From: Tetrastigma voinierianum
Taxonomy: Eukaryota; Streptophyta; Magnoliopsida; Vitales; Vitaceae
DNA length: 64,000 nt
Assembly (NCBI GenBank): GCA_016808115.1
Contig: JAEQBH010001384.1
Span: 372,001-436,000, forward strand
Direction: 5' to 3'
The notes under the pieces: model-generated
Database searches by the model: none
Seen by the model: only the letters and a program-made list of their open reading frames with translations
Told to the model about the DNA's origin: nothing
Shown here: piece by piece, positions 34,661-46,440 of the stretch
How the letters are laid out: the number at the start of each line of letters is the position of its first letter
Position numbering within the stretch: the first letter of the stretch is position 1
Made by a program: the position numbers and the translations under genes

Positions 34661-37598
34661 AAATGAAGAACTCCAACCGGTTCTTAAGGAAGAAGTTAAG
34701 AAATACCACAACAACAAGTCCAAATTTAAGGACTCAAACTGAGCGTACCTAATGGGAGGCAACCCATAAGGATTTAATTTCTTATTTTAAGTTTTGGAAA
34801 TATTTTTCTTTAGTTGCCGAAATTAGGTCATATTTGTTTTTATAAAGCATAGATTTAATTTTTTAGAAATTAATGGTAGTTTAATTAGATTTTTCTGAAT
34901 ATTGCAAAGAGTCAAGAAGGTTTAAAGACATGAATGGCAAGGCAACTACAGAACAATTCCAAAGAATCCTTGCGTAGAAGTCACAACATGAGAAAAAAGG
35001 GAGTAACCTCTCCCTAACCCAATTCAGAGATATACTTGAATCGATTGTTAAATCTTGCTTGAAGATGCTCAAGAGATGTCTAAAGGTTAGTAGGAACAAT
35101 AAGAGAATTCAAGTTTTTTAAGATCATCGAAGTTAAGGGCTTAGGTCACGCATGTAGTTATGTCGCGACAAAGCCGATGTCGCACAAAACATCATGTCGT
35201 GGACTGCGGTCAAAGGGCAATTTAGTGAGTATCAAGAAAGAAGGCGCATGTCGCTGACACCACCGTGAAGTCGCCACAGAGAATTAAGTTTCAAATGAAA
35301 ATGATGTCGCACCACCCCACAAGGTAGGAAATAGCCGGGAATAAAACATAAAAAAAAAGGGATGTCGCAACATGATAATCAAACAATTCCTAAATCACTC
35401 AATGTCGCGACACAAACTTAGCACATGTCGCGACATAAAAGAGTTTCTTTTTTTATGCTATTAACTCGCTTAAAAGCCCTAAATTCAATGATCTCAAATA
35501 AAAAGAAGAGGGCGGAATTGAAGTCGCGATAAGTTTTTGAAGAAGCAACACTAGCCCACACAAACATTACTGAATTGAAAAACCGGTTGGAAACTTTATC
35601 ATTCACTCCACACCACATAGCTATTCACCTTCTTCCTCCTTCGACCAACCCCGAAACCCTAAATTTTCCAACCTTCTAAAAAGCTTTTCTTCCGTTTCCA
35701 ATAGCTCAAATTCCCACCCTAGTCCCTAACCTAGACGAGATTATGAGGGAACATGAACAACCAGAAGAAGAAACTCGCCAAGAAGAACGGTTAGATGAGA
35801 TTTTCATTGAAGAACAAATGGAGAGGGAAACCAAGAAGAGAAAGGAGAAGAGAAATTAAAATTCCCGTGTCTCAGCTCATTTAGGCAATACTGCACTCCA
35901 GATCCCAACATCTTTGCTCCCGGCTAGCTTCAAAAAGAAAAAATAGACCTTCTCCCTGTAACCTTCTTTACTCTCCTTATCCCATTTGAACTGTATCCAA
36001 CTATTGCAATTGAACTCGTAAATGTAAACGAAATTTGAATTGAATTGTTGTGTGCTATTTTGAATCTGTTTATAACAAGTTGTGTTGCTTGTGATGCATA
36101 GTTGGGAAAATAAGTAGGGAATTAGTTCCATGAAAAACCGCCGAGATGTCATGAGTCATACAATGAAGCGCTTAGATTAGAAATAAAGCTTCGAAATCTA
36201 GAATAAGGGCCACCAATACACTTTATTGAAACACAAAGTGCAAAAATGACTTAAATTTAGCCAAGTGAGTCCGCACAGAGGAAAGTAATGAAACGGAAGG
36301 AACAAAACTTATTTTTGAGATCGTAGGGTATGAACAATGAGTCAAGGAACCCGTCGGATACTAAAGAGCTTAACTACTCATCAACAAAATTAAGCAAGGA
36401 ACTCCTAATGGTCAATAACAGAAGCAACCCAAATTTGAAGAACTTGTTAGATTATTGATCGAGGCTAAATCCTGTGTGATGCAAAATTCTCGGACAAGAA
36501 ATGATGTGCCATTCTAAAGTTCGAAAGCATTGGGTTATCCCTACCTATATGCTAAAGCATATACCTTAGTTCCAGAAATTGAGCCAATCAAGCCTTATTT
36601 CTAAAGATCAGCCAATTTAAACCCCAAACCTTCCAAAAGAATCAATCTTCCAGTAAAGAACCTGTGATTACCCAAGAACTGAAAGAGGAAGAAAGAAATC
36701 AAGTTTGGGGGAGGTTGTTTTTGAAGAACTCAAGGAGAAAAGATAGAAAAAGGGGAATGAAAGAAAAAGGGTCAAAAACAGAAATATTAATAAAAAAAGG
36801 GGGATAAGTTTTTACCTTAGGCCTAATTTCTTGAACTATTAAGTTCTTAGGGGTGTTTCAACACCTAGTACCCTAATGTCATCTAGTATGGGAGCTACTA
36901 ACCCAAAGTTCGCTAAGGGTGTTAGAAAGCCTAAGAAGGTAAACATTGCACTATCCCCCGAATGTGACAAAACAAAGAAAATTCCATTGAATTAAAATGA
37001 GAAATGGGAGGATACGTTTCAATAGAAGAAACTGCGAGATGTCCCAAAATGAAGTTTCGGGGAGTTTATTAAAGAACTACAAGGAAAAAGGGCAGAGGTG
37101 AGAAAGAAGAGAGAAAAAGTTCCTCAGTGGTAATCTAAACCAAAAAGTTCCTTTCTATCCTACCCTTACCCAAGCCTACGACATGTCTAAAAAGACCCGA
37201 TTGATCTCTTCAAGGATGGAATTACTCATTAGTGGATCAATATGAATAACAAGCTTATGAATTTGAAAAGCAACAAACAAAGTAAAAACCGGAAGGACCT
37301 AGGAGTTATGAATAATTATGAAGATGAGAAAGGAAAACAATTTATTTTTTTCAACAGGGATCCAATGATTATGTTGTTTTAAACAATTTCAACGCTTTAG
37401 TTTTGTATACTATAAAGAGTAGAAACCAACCTTGAACTCGGACTCTCAAGCTAGATGTACGTAAAATAATGCATACCTTGTATTTCAATTAAATTTAATG
37501 CTACTAACAAATCAGAAAAATGTCCTTAAAATTTTTATTTTTGTTTGAGGACAAACAATTCTTTCTTTTTCTTTGCTTGAGGACAAGCAAAATTTTAA
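34661..37598 (+). other. Athila-like 3' spacer, no intact second ORF
   Basis: Athila elements normally carry a further ORF between pol and the 3' LTR. Here only short frames are seen, such as a 38-codon Glu/Arg-rich one from the ATG at 35742. The characteristic GGGAGGCAACCCA lies at about 34755. Between 35150 and 35530 a small cluster of TGTCGCGACA motifs recurs, the same motif as in the LTRs. From 36780 the sequence is A/G-rich and leads to the polypurine tract at 37599. Confidence 0.6.
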
Positions 37599-37611
37599 GT
37601 TTGGGGGAGTT
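37599..37611 (+). other. Athila-like polypurine tract
   Basis: AGTTTGGGGGAGT immediately precedes the 3' LTR (TGATGAGC at 37612), the position and composition used for plus-strand priming. Confidence 0.85.
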
Positions 37612-37979
37612 TGATGAGCTTGAAAGTCATCTATTTTTAGTCCATTTTTCTGATCTATTTTTATCTAACAAGACTGATTTATGTGCAGAATTATGGAATA
37701 ACTAACCAAACTGTTAAATGGCAGGGAATTCAAGAAAAAAAGAATATTTGCAGAAAAAGAAGCAGAAGGTGGATGAGCTGCTAATGAGATACTCATCAAG
37801 TGTTGTGCAGGTGCACAAAGATAAAGCGAACCCGATGTCGGGAGCTGGGCAAAGAATCAAAATGCATATCCAGTTGCGAGTAAAACTCCGGGCCGTAAAC
37901 GAAGCTTACTTGAAGAACAAGGCAGCCGAGTTAAAGAAACTCCGTGAAGCAACCAGAAATGAAGAAGAAGAAGACTTCA

Positions 37980-39050
37980 TGTCGCGACATCCGGATGGCG
38001 CCGCGGACATCGACAATGATACAGGCGCTAAATCATAAAACGCGAGGTCGCCGCGACAACAAAGAGCGGCAGAAGGGGTCGCACATCCACCGGTCAAAAT
38101 CGCTTGTCGCGACATCGTGAAACATGGTTAAAATTTCGATAGAGAGGTCGCCAGATGTGAGAATCGCCTCGAAGCTATGATGTGCTCGTGAGATGTAGCT
38201 GATGTAACTCAAGTTGTCGCCTCAAGTCGCCGAAGACCGCGAACGCACGCTTCTGAAACCTCGTAAGGGCATGAATCGATGTCGCGACAAGGGATTGATG
38301 TCACACAACAAGAACCATCATGAAGATCGCAGAGCCATAGTCGATGTCGCGACAAGAGATTTCTGTTGTCGCTAGACACCAAGAGCAATCGCTGAAGCTT
38401 GTGTCTTTAAGCCGCCACGACAAAGGAATGATCGCCAGCGACACCAAAAGCAAATCCGCTTGAAGCCTCCAGAACTAAGTCGACGCGACATGAGATCGAG
38501 GTCGCGACACCAGGAACGGTAATTTGGCTTCAAAGTCAGCAGAGCTACAAAGGATGTCGCTGACAAGAGATTGATGTCGCGATATCGTGAACCATCGATG
38601 AAAGCTACAAAGAAATGAACCGCTTCTCACGACAAGAGATCGAGGGTTCTGGATATCATGAACGCTCGGGCTAAAAGCTACGGAAGACTTGAGTCAGATG
38701 TCGCGACAGACATCGATGTCGCGACATCGGGAGAACCCTATTGAAGCCTCGCAGTGCATAAAGTGATGTCGCGACAGTGACCGAGGTCGCGACATCAAGA
38801 CACGCGAAGCCGCAGCCCATGGGTAGTTGATGTCGCGACAAGAGATTAATGTCGCGACATCCTAAGCAACCATTTGAAGCCTGCAGAAGACGTGGGTTGA
38901 TGTCGCCACAAGAGATTGAGGTCGCGACATCATGAATCCACCGCCCAAGGTCGCATAGATTTAGTTGATGTCGCGACGTGAGATCGAGGCTCGCGAAGAT
39001 GGATGATGTCGCGACAAGGATTCGAGGTCGCGACTTGAACAAGAACTTGC
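37980..39050. repeat. TGTCGCGACA palindrome array (3' LTR U3)
   Basis: Clear pairs include 38698 (two sites 18 bp apart), 38767, 38829 (19 bp apart), 38899 (19 bp), 38969 and 39006. Pair-to-pair steps are about 62-70 bp in the middle of the array. The pair is written GATGTCGCGACA, a short AGAGATTGA spacer, then GGTCGCGACATC. The intervening sequence tends to contain TTGAAGCC and CAGAAG. Confidence 0.9.
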
Positions 39051-39112
39051 GCCACCCACTTGGAAATCCACAGAACCGACGCGCTTGGGATTAGGGGCCC
39101 AACCGAGAAACC

Positions 39113-39121
39113 CTATAAATA
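39113..39121 (+). promoter_or_regulatory. TATA box of the Athila-like 3' LTR
   Basis: CTATAAATA, the same position relative to the palindrome array as in the 5' LTR. A 3' LTR promoter would read out into the TR-GAG remnant. Confidence 0.6.
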
Positions 39122-40614
39122 CAGCCTTACCCGTAAGAGGAACGCAAATCATAAGTGACACGTACGAGGTCCTCGGGAGCCTGGCTCATCTTTCTTATTT
39201 TCTTTAGTTTTCTTTCTTTTCTTTCTTTCTTCAATGTTGATAGTTGTAAGATTAGATTAGATTTATCTGCTTTATTTTTCTGCTTTTATTTTCTCGGGAT
39301 TCGTAAGGTCGATTTCGAGCGTGTCGAACGCAGAATTTATTCTTTCAAATTACTACTTGGAATGTTCAAGTTCAGACACCCTCCTGAATTCAAATCTTCG
39401 CTCGAATTGCGCTATCTATGATCTTAGGAATGTGTAGCGTGCAATTCAAGAATTGAGGAATCCAACTTCCATTGCGAATGCTATAGTCGAAATTATCTTT
39501 CCCGTAGTCGCGCTCAGCAGCTCTCTTGAATTTCAATTTATGAATTTACTCGGTGTCAAGGTTTATCGTTTTTGATCTCGAATACGCTTTCTTATACCCG
39601 TTATAAGATTTGTCTCATTACTCGATTAAGGAGGCCCTCTCGAGGACACAGAAGTAAGGCCCTAAGAGTTATGAACAATTGCTCGGGTTGCATATTAACC
39701 TCGCTTATTTGAGATCTAATGAGCTTTGCAAGTTTACTTTCGATAAATCTCTTCTCACTAGAAATCAAGAAAGAGTTGAATGAGTTATCACCTAAACAAG
39801 CAGAGAGTTCACCCCACCCGAATAAAGGAGGCCAATCCCGTGTTAGCCGAGATCTAATCAAGGAGAGGGTGATCTATTCTAATTTCGAGGAAGAGCATCC
39901 CGAAGTTGTATATCCTTGCTCGACCGATAATTTGGGAGCTTAAGGTTTACAAATTCATAAAAATGGGTATGAAGTATTGCAAAGAAAATACCTGCATTAA
40001 GGAAATCCCTTTAAAAGTAGTTATCTCATCTCTCGTCTTCGAAAAGAATCAGAAAATTAGATAATGAAATGTGGAGTGTGGAGAGATCCAAATTTCATCG
40101 CTAAACGCCTCGACATTTTTTAAACCCGAAATATTCAAGAAGTTTTATCAAGATAACTTCGCAGAATTGGTACTTCACTATAATAAGATACTGATGTGTT
40201 CCCTCGAAAGATAATTATTCGTCCATTTGTTTTCTTTAACTATTCTTGTTCTTTATTCTTTATATTCCGCTATTTGATTGCTCATTTACTTTACTGTTAT
40301 ATAATTTCCACCTTCTTAAGTCGGATTCCAATATCACTTATGGTCCAACAAGACGTGCTTTTGAGTAGTCGTAGAAGCTGGATTTAAAATTCTGAGATCT
40401 CCAGATCGATATCCGACTTATATCCATTTTATTACTTGTCGACTTGTGCACTTACAGTATATCAGGCCAAAACTAAAATTAAAAATGATTAACTCTAGGA
40501 GATTTTTGGTCTCAAACAGGTTTTATGGTGCAGTTTCCGGGGATTAGATAATAACCCTTTGGTAATTGTGCAACTAAATTTGTATATGTGTTTTGGTCTG
40601 AGGTCATCAAGATG

Positions 40615-41150
40615 CAATTCTATCAAAACCCTAGATTTGGAGACAAGCTATTAACCATACAAAGCCTTAAAATTCCATAGATCCATACAATTCCATACTC
40701 AAGGTTAGTTTCCATACCTTTTTGCTTGGCTTCTCTTCTTCTCCTCTTCCTCTTCCTCTTCTTCTTCTTCTCCCCTTCTCTCTTCTCCTCCACGGTTTGT
40801 TCTTCTTCAAAAATGAGACCAATTTTGGTCTTTAAATCAAAATATCTCTTAGGCTTTGTTTGGCTCTCAAAAACCCATTTTTGGGTTAAGTTTCTTTATT
40901 TGCTTTTTGGTCCTCCAACTTTTGATCATTAGTATTCCAATTTCCCCTTATTTCATTTTGGCCTCAATCTTGTTAACTTATGACTTTTAAGTCCCTTTTT
41001 GGACAAATTACACTTTTGTCCTTATAACTTGTAAAATTTCCGGAAGTCTTCGGCTTCCATGTTTCTATTTTTAACTCACCAAACATTCACATTATACTTA
41101 CAAAATACCCTAAACATGTCAAAACTGCTAGGTATATTTCTCAGGTTACA
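40615..41150 (-). repeat. TR-GAG 3' LTR, part 2 (U3-side)
   Basis: Matches 45622-46145: GATGCAATTCTATCAAAACC, AGACCAATTTTGG, TGGCCTCAATCTTGTTAACT and GGTTACA at the end. With 23983-27251 it rebuilds one complete LTR. A C/T-rich stretch (CTTCTTCTCCTCTTCC) lies at about 40733-40790. Confidence 0.88.
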
Positions 41151-41324
41151 CCCTCCCTTATAAGAATTTCGTCCTAAATTCATACTGGGCTATTTGCATA
41201 GTTTTATGTCGTCCTTTTCTTTCTGTCTTTTTTACGCATAGCATTTCTTATGACTTTTCTCTTTATTTCTATTCTATATGTCGATCTCTACTACTTCATT
41301 GTCATCTATACATGCATCTCACCA

Positions 41325-42083
41325 TTAAATAGAGAGTACATACCAAGACACATCGGGAGCATCCTCGTCCTCTGTGAGCCCGCATAGCGAGTGCTCTGCA
41401 GCAAGGTCAGAGGGCACCGGACGATCCACTATCTCTGACATTGACCTCCATGTCCTCTGTGCTGATTTGGACCACCTCGACCCCAAGTCAAAGGTGTAGC
41501 AACCGATCTTCCTCGGCCACGTCATGGCGGATTTATATGAACACTAGATTCTATTGGACAATTGGCCAAGAAGTGATCTATACTCCCACATCCGAAGCAC
41601 CCTCCAGTCCACACTCTACAAACACCCGAATGTCATTTATGGCAATGAGAGCACTTAAGGTTCTTTCCTTGTCCCGAGCACATGCCTCTCCCAGAACTAG
41701 GTGTTACATTTTGTCTTATTCTCTTTGTAGGTGAACCATGAACTTGCTCTGATACTCTCGCTCTTTTACCCTTCTTCTTTGAGACCTTCTTGGTCACTAT
41801 TTCCTCGTGACTCTTCTACTTTCATAGCATCTGTACCACCTGACAAAAAGTCACCCCGATGCGCAGTAGCGTCGCCATTTCTATATATTTCTGGATGGGG
41901 ACTCCATGCACCATCCAATATCCGAGCCATGTCTTGCGCTATTCTCAATAAGGCTTCCTTTGGCTTAGCTGGAGCCTGACTCTCACTTTTAAGAGATTCC
42001 GAAGAATCAGAAGTTGGTAACCCTTGTTCCTTGGGGTTAACACTTTCAACACCTTCTTCAACTGGATTCGGAGGACAATCCAT
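41325..42083 (-). pseudogene. Truncated gag of the TR-GAG-like element
   Basis: On the minus strand a 105-codon frame begins at an ATG at 42083 and is rich in Glu, Ser and Pro. Further along, in other frames, are two zinc-knuckle sites. One, near 41613-41645, reads CSHCHK-stop-HSGVC. The other, at 41558-41599, is a clean CX2CX4HX4C (CFGCGSIDHFLANC), nucleic-acid-binding motifs typical of Ty3 gag. The long central capsid domain is not recognisable. No protease or RT follows before the PPT at 41151. This is the only coding trace in the element. Confidence 0.7.
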
Positions 42084-42185
42084 CTATACAAAACATAAGA
42101 ACATCCGCATTAGGGCCAACATTATTATTAATACTAAGGTAGTACACCCTTAATCTAAGACTTATCCAGAAACGCCTAAACCTAG

Positions 42186-42199
42186 GCTCTGATACCAAC
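42186..42199 (-). other. tRNA-Met-like priming motif of the TR-GAG element
   Basis: The minus strand reads TTGGTATCAGAGCC, a standard tRNA-Met match, but 64 bp inside the LTR border. A weaker version (ACTATTATCGAGC) lies at 42248-42260, directly next to the LTR end, where the primer-binding site should be. Confidence 0.55.
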
Positions 42200-42262
42200 T
42201 TGTGTTGGTATCCTATCCCATCAAGCCCTAGGTTACCGTATACCTATGCTCGATAATAGTCT

Positions 42263-45200
42263 TGTCACACCCCGATTCCTGTCCCCACCCACTGGCTGAT
42301 CCTAACCGAGTTCGGTGCTAGCAGACCATAATCGGGACTCTACTCCGATTTTATTTATTTTTTTTTTTTTTAAAGCCGACCGGGTACTGTGGGTATGGCC
42401 CACATCTTATAACATAATCAATATATTATATGCAAATCAAAATAACTACCACCAAAGTGGTGTCCATCAAAATCTATACACATATAACTGAGTCTCATTT
42501 ACTTATACATATACAAAAACAACTTTACATTCCAATTACATTCGTAGCGCAGACCTACCGCAGATGAACCCTATCGGGCGTGTATCGCCCAAATTCGTAT
42601 ACTCTGATGTTTTCACGTCTCCTTTTACCTACACGGATTAACAACTCGTGCTAAGCTTTACGCTTAGTGGGAAACATATCTTATACAGAAACACATGCAT
42701 TTATACTGAATCACAAATCACATAAAACATTAACAGATATCGGAATCTTCAGGAATTCATATAACATACTAATACATATACTTGTTATCATATAACAATT
42801 CAGATACATACTTATCCTTATAACAAACTTATGCTTGTTCACATCTCTCGATGCGGACCCAACTTTACCATACTCTATAACAAACTTTATACTTACTGGT
42901 CTTACACTTATAGCGTACTTATTCTTTATTCTCGGGATCTTATACTCATAGTAGGCTTAATCTTATTCGGATCTTATACTTATAGTATTCAGATCTTCTA
43001 CTTATAGCAAACTTATTCTTATACAGATCTCCCGTATGACACATACTTATTCAGATTCCTAGTATACGGTACTGAGCTTATACATATACTTACACTTGTC
43101 TCCCGTAGGACACATACTTATGCTTGTATCAGACATATACTTATTCGCATCTCCCAAAGGACATATATTGCACTATATCATACTGTTCCCACTAACAGTC
43201 CATCTCCCAAAGGACATCTACTTGAACTTCTATTAGACTGATACTTATCCAGATCTCTCGTAGAAGTTATAGAGCTTAAACCTTTACTGATGTACCCGTA
43301 GGTACTGCAGAACTTATACTTATACTTCTTATCTTATACTTGTACTATGGAGCATATCCTTGTCTTACTTGATCTTATAATTGCTTTACGTAACTTATTC
43401 TCAGATTGATCTTATTATTGTACTGATCTCATACCTAAGCTTATTCCCCGATACAAAAGTACCGTAGGTACTGGCTGCAGATATTACTTTAACGTATAAC
43501 GGTATTGCGTAATCCTATTCTTGTATTTCGGATCTTATACGTGTATTACCGAACTTATACATGTATTTAAGATCTTATACATGTCTTACAGAGCAAATAT
43601 TTGTCTTACGGATCTTATACTTGTTTTACATAACTTATTCTTGTCTTACGGATCTTATTCTTGTGCGAAGGTATCCGTGAGGTAATGATAAGCTCCGAAC
43701 AGACGATCATATCACATACAAGGTTATACAGATACGGACATTAGTCTTTCGTAGGTACATATCACATCAAATACATATACCAGGTTTATACATATTTAGA
43801 ACATATCCCAAAACAAACAGAAGTTATCTTTTGCTCATATCGTGAGTCATCTTTAGATTCTATACAATTTCTTATGCTTATAATGGTGCTTATGCTTATT
43901 CTGATTTCCCGTAGGAGTTTCGTAGCTTATTAGTATACAAAAGCATCTGTGAGGTACCACACGCGTATTCATTATACGGAAGTACCCGTGAGGGTACAAC
44001 CCGGACTTGGCGCTTATATTACGTAACTTATACTTATTTATCCGATACGAGAGTACCCGTGGTACTACGTAGATTACTCGGGGATAATAGAGTACCCCAG
44101 TACTACGTATCAGATACAAAGGTATATTCAGATCTTTACTCTTATTCTTTATTCAATGTCTTATCATATGTCTATCTGACTAGCTAGACCAATCATAAGA
44201 AATGAGTAGACGCAGTGATAATGCGCACCCGGCTGTACAATACGTACAGAGGTCATAAAGACCAACAGTGAGTGCCAAAGCACCGCTCAGACGTGGCCTA
44301 CCCACGCAACAGAGTGTCGTAGCACTCGCCAGTGCTCTAAGCACCAATCGTGACGTGGTCGCTTCCATGCAACAGAGGGCCGTAGCACGGGCGTGAGTGC
44401 CGGGCACGATCAAACATGGCTACCCACGCAATAGGAGTGTCGTAGCACCAACAGGAGTGCCGGCATCTGTCAGATGCCGGGCACCTCATCAGGAGGCCGG
44501 CACCAACAGAATGTCCATACTCATTCATTTTTCGGTCCTGGGGTCATATGATCTAGCGTCTTTCGAACTCATAACCTATCTTTATTACCTTCTGTGTTCA
44601 TGACATATTGCTTTTCATGTTCATGTTCATGTTTCAATTCATTTTCATATTTCATATACTTATACAGGAATACTGATGTATTCACATATCATTCATTTAT
44701 TCTTGTCCCTCGATGCATCTACTTTTCTTAGAAATTGGAATCATTCCAATTGAATCATTCGAACGAAGTTATGGCATTTTCTACAACCTAGCCTGCGATC
44801 CTGGGATTTACCTGAGGTACAGTTTTCAATACTCATTTTCCAGTGCCTTGACTCTATATTTGATACTGGTTCTTTGTACTCCTTTAAAGCTAAGGTGCTA
44901 AGGTTTCTTCTCCAACTGGAATCACCTAAATCGGAGCACCGGGAACTGGGTTACGTCCAAACAACCCGACCACTGATGATCAAAATCGAAGGTAATTCTG
45001 GCCGGATTATAGCCCTACTTTGAGTGAATTTTTGACCACTTAGAGTCTTAATTGGACGATGTCTATCGATGTTTGGTTCTCCTTGAAGTCTAGTTTAAAT
45101 TAGCCACTCTGAATCACCTCAACTCGATAAATAAATGAGCAAGGTATGGCTAAACTACGAACACTGGTCAAAATAGAGCAGGGTGTACCTAAGATGTCCG

Positions 45201-46145
45201 ACCTGCACTGCACAGGTTCGGGCTTCTGATACTGCACTGCACAGTTCGTGGTGTACTCAAGACAGTCACCAAAAATGCCTCGTAATGTGTATTTTTCTCC
45301 CATTTTTCCATGTGTTGATACCCAACCAACCCAATACTCCATAAACACGTCAAGACCACTCCAATTCATCTTGAATCTCTATTTTTACTCAAATCATCTT
45401 TCATTACATATCTTTCCTCAAAAATCTTCCATAAATTTCTCCTAGAACAACTCTAATATGGGTCACAACCCATACACAAATCGCAACCTACTATTTGTTA
45501 GGGTTTATTCTAAACCTCGACCAATTACTTGTCATTAACCATGAATCCAACCTCAAAGGAAATTCCATAATTATCTTGTTCCTATAAGTTTAACAAACTA
45601 CCTCAAGAAATCTAAGGTTAGATGCAATTCTATCAAAACCCTAGATTTGGGTGACAAGCTATTAACCATACAAAGCCTTAAAATTCCATAGATCCATACA
45701 CCCATACTAAGGCTAGTTTCCATACCTTTGCTTAGCTTCTCTACTTCTCCTCTTCCTCTTCCTCCTCTCTTCTTCTTCTTCTCCTCTCTATTCTCCTCCA
45801 CTGCTTGTTCTTTTCAAAAAATGAGGACCAATTTTGGCCCTTAAATCAAAATATCTCTTAGCCTTGTTTGGCCCTCAAAACCCATTTTTGAGTTATGTTT
45901 CTTTATTTGCTTTGGTCCTCCAACTTTTGGATCAGTTTAGCATTCCAATTTCCTTTATTTCCCATTTTGGCCTCAATCTTGTTAACTTATGACTTTAGTC
46001 CCTTGGACAAATTACACTCCTTGTCCTTATAACTTGTAAAATGGTTCAAGCTTCCATGTTTCGTGATTTAACTCACGAACATCTGTACACACTACAAAAT
46101 ACCCTAAACATTTCGAAAATCGTTAGGGTATACTGGGGTGTTACA
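42263..46145 (-). repeat. TR-GAG 5' LTR (uninterrupted copy)
   Basis: 3883 bp, from TGTCACACCCC at 42263 to GGGGTGTTACA at 46145. It contains the short-repeat array (about 42760-44120) and the GAGTGTCG/GTAGCAC array (about 44240-44520). It spans the empty target site of the Athila-like insertion at 45617-45621. Frames inside are not genes. Confidence 0.9.
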
Positions 46146-46440
46146 CAAGACAATGACGTTCAACTATGGCTATGGTTGGCTGGTTTTTACACACAACATA
46201 TGGCAAGCCCCTCGATCCCGGTGATGGAATGCTCTGATCTCTTCATCCCATTAACTCCGTAGTTCTTGCTAACCCCATTGCCCCCAAGCACTCCGTCACG
46301 CTTCAGCCCCTGATCCAAATGATAAGCACGGAGGAGCGCCCGAGAATGTGCACTCGACCACCGCCAGAGAGGAGGCGACTCTTCCAATGGGCCTCCCGGC
46401 CTTATTGGACGACGGGGTTAAGGATGTCACTGCTAACTAG
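46146..46440 (+). pseudogene. Antisense ORF region of the Tat element, 3' part
   Basis: This continues 21608-23982 beyond the TR-GAG insertion. Plus-strand frames read protein-like pieces (for example NYGYGWL near 46160 and a Pro/Arg-rich stretch near 46330-46400), then a stop at about 46438. AT-rich DNA resembling a 3' untranslated region follows to about 46560. Confidence 0.4.

Larger units (their letters stand above)
27252..40609 (+). mobile_element. Athila-like Ty3 retrotransposon inserted in the TR-GAG LTR
   Basis: LTRs at 27252-30252 and 37612-40609 (3001 and 2998 bp), a PBS resembling the tRNA-Asp site (30260-30276), pol domains of Athila type and a PPT AGTTTGGGGGAGT (37599-37611). 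Both LTRs run TGATGAGCTTG...GTCATCA. The target duplication is GGATG (27247-27251) against AGATG (40610-40614). The uninterrupted sister LTR at 45617-45621 reads AGATG in AAGGTTAGATGCAATTC, so the insertion point is proven by an empty-site copy. Total length 13.4 kb. The gag N-terminal part is missing and the frames are broken, so it is non-autonomous. Confidence 0.93.
37612..40609 (+). repeat. Athila-like 3' LTR
   Basis: 2998 bp, partner of 27252-30252, followed by the target duplication AGATG. It includes a 106-codon open frame (37718-38038), basic and Lys/Glu-rich, that is frameshifted in the 5' LTR. I regard that frame as chance within an LTR. The palindrome array lies at about 37980-39050 and the TATA box at 39113. 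Confidence 0.93.
23983..46145 (-). mobile_element. TR-GAG-like non-autonomous Ty3 element, itself interrupted
   Basis: It has two ~3.8-3.9 kb LTRs. The left copy is 23983-27251 plus 40615-41150, split by the Athila-like insertion, and the right copy is 42263-46145. Only about 1.1 kb of interior (41151-42262) separates them. The minus-strand orientation follows from a PPT (41151-41159, minus GGGAGGG) next to the left LTR and a tRNA-Met-like site next to the right LTR. The interior holds only gag remnants with zinc-knuckle residues, and no protease, RT, RNase H or integrase. This fits the plant class of terminal-repeat elements carrying only gag (TR-GAG), which need a partner's enzymes. A 5-bp target duplication is not clear (left ...GTGAA, right CAAGA). 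Confidence 0.8.

Noticed and set aside
40615..46145. Segmental duplication of the 40.6-41.1 kb and 45.6-46.1 kb sequences
   Set aside because: The similarity is explained by the two LTRs of one element, one of them split by the Athila-like insertion.
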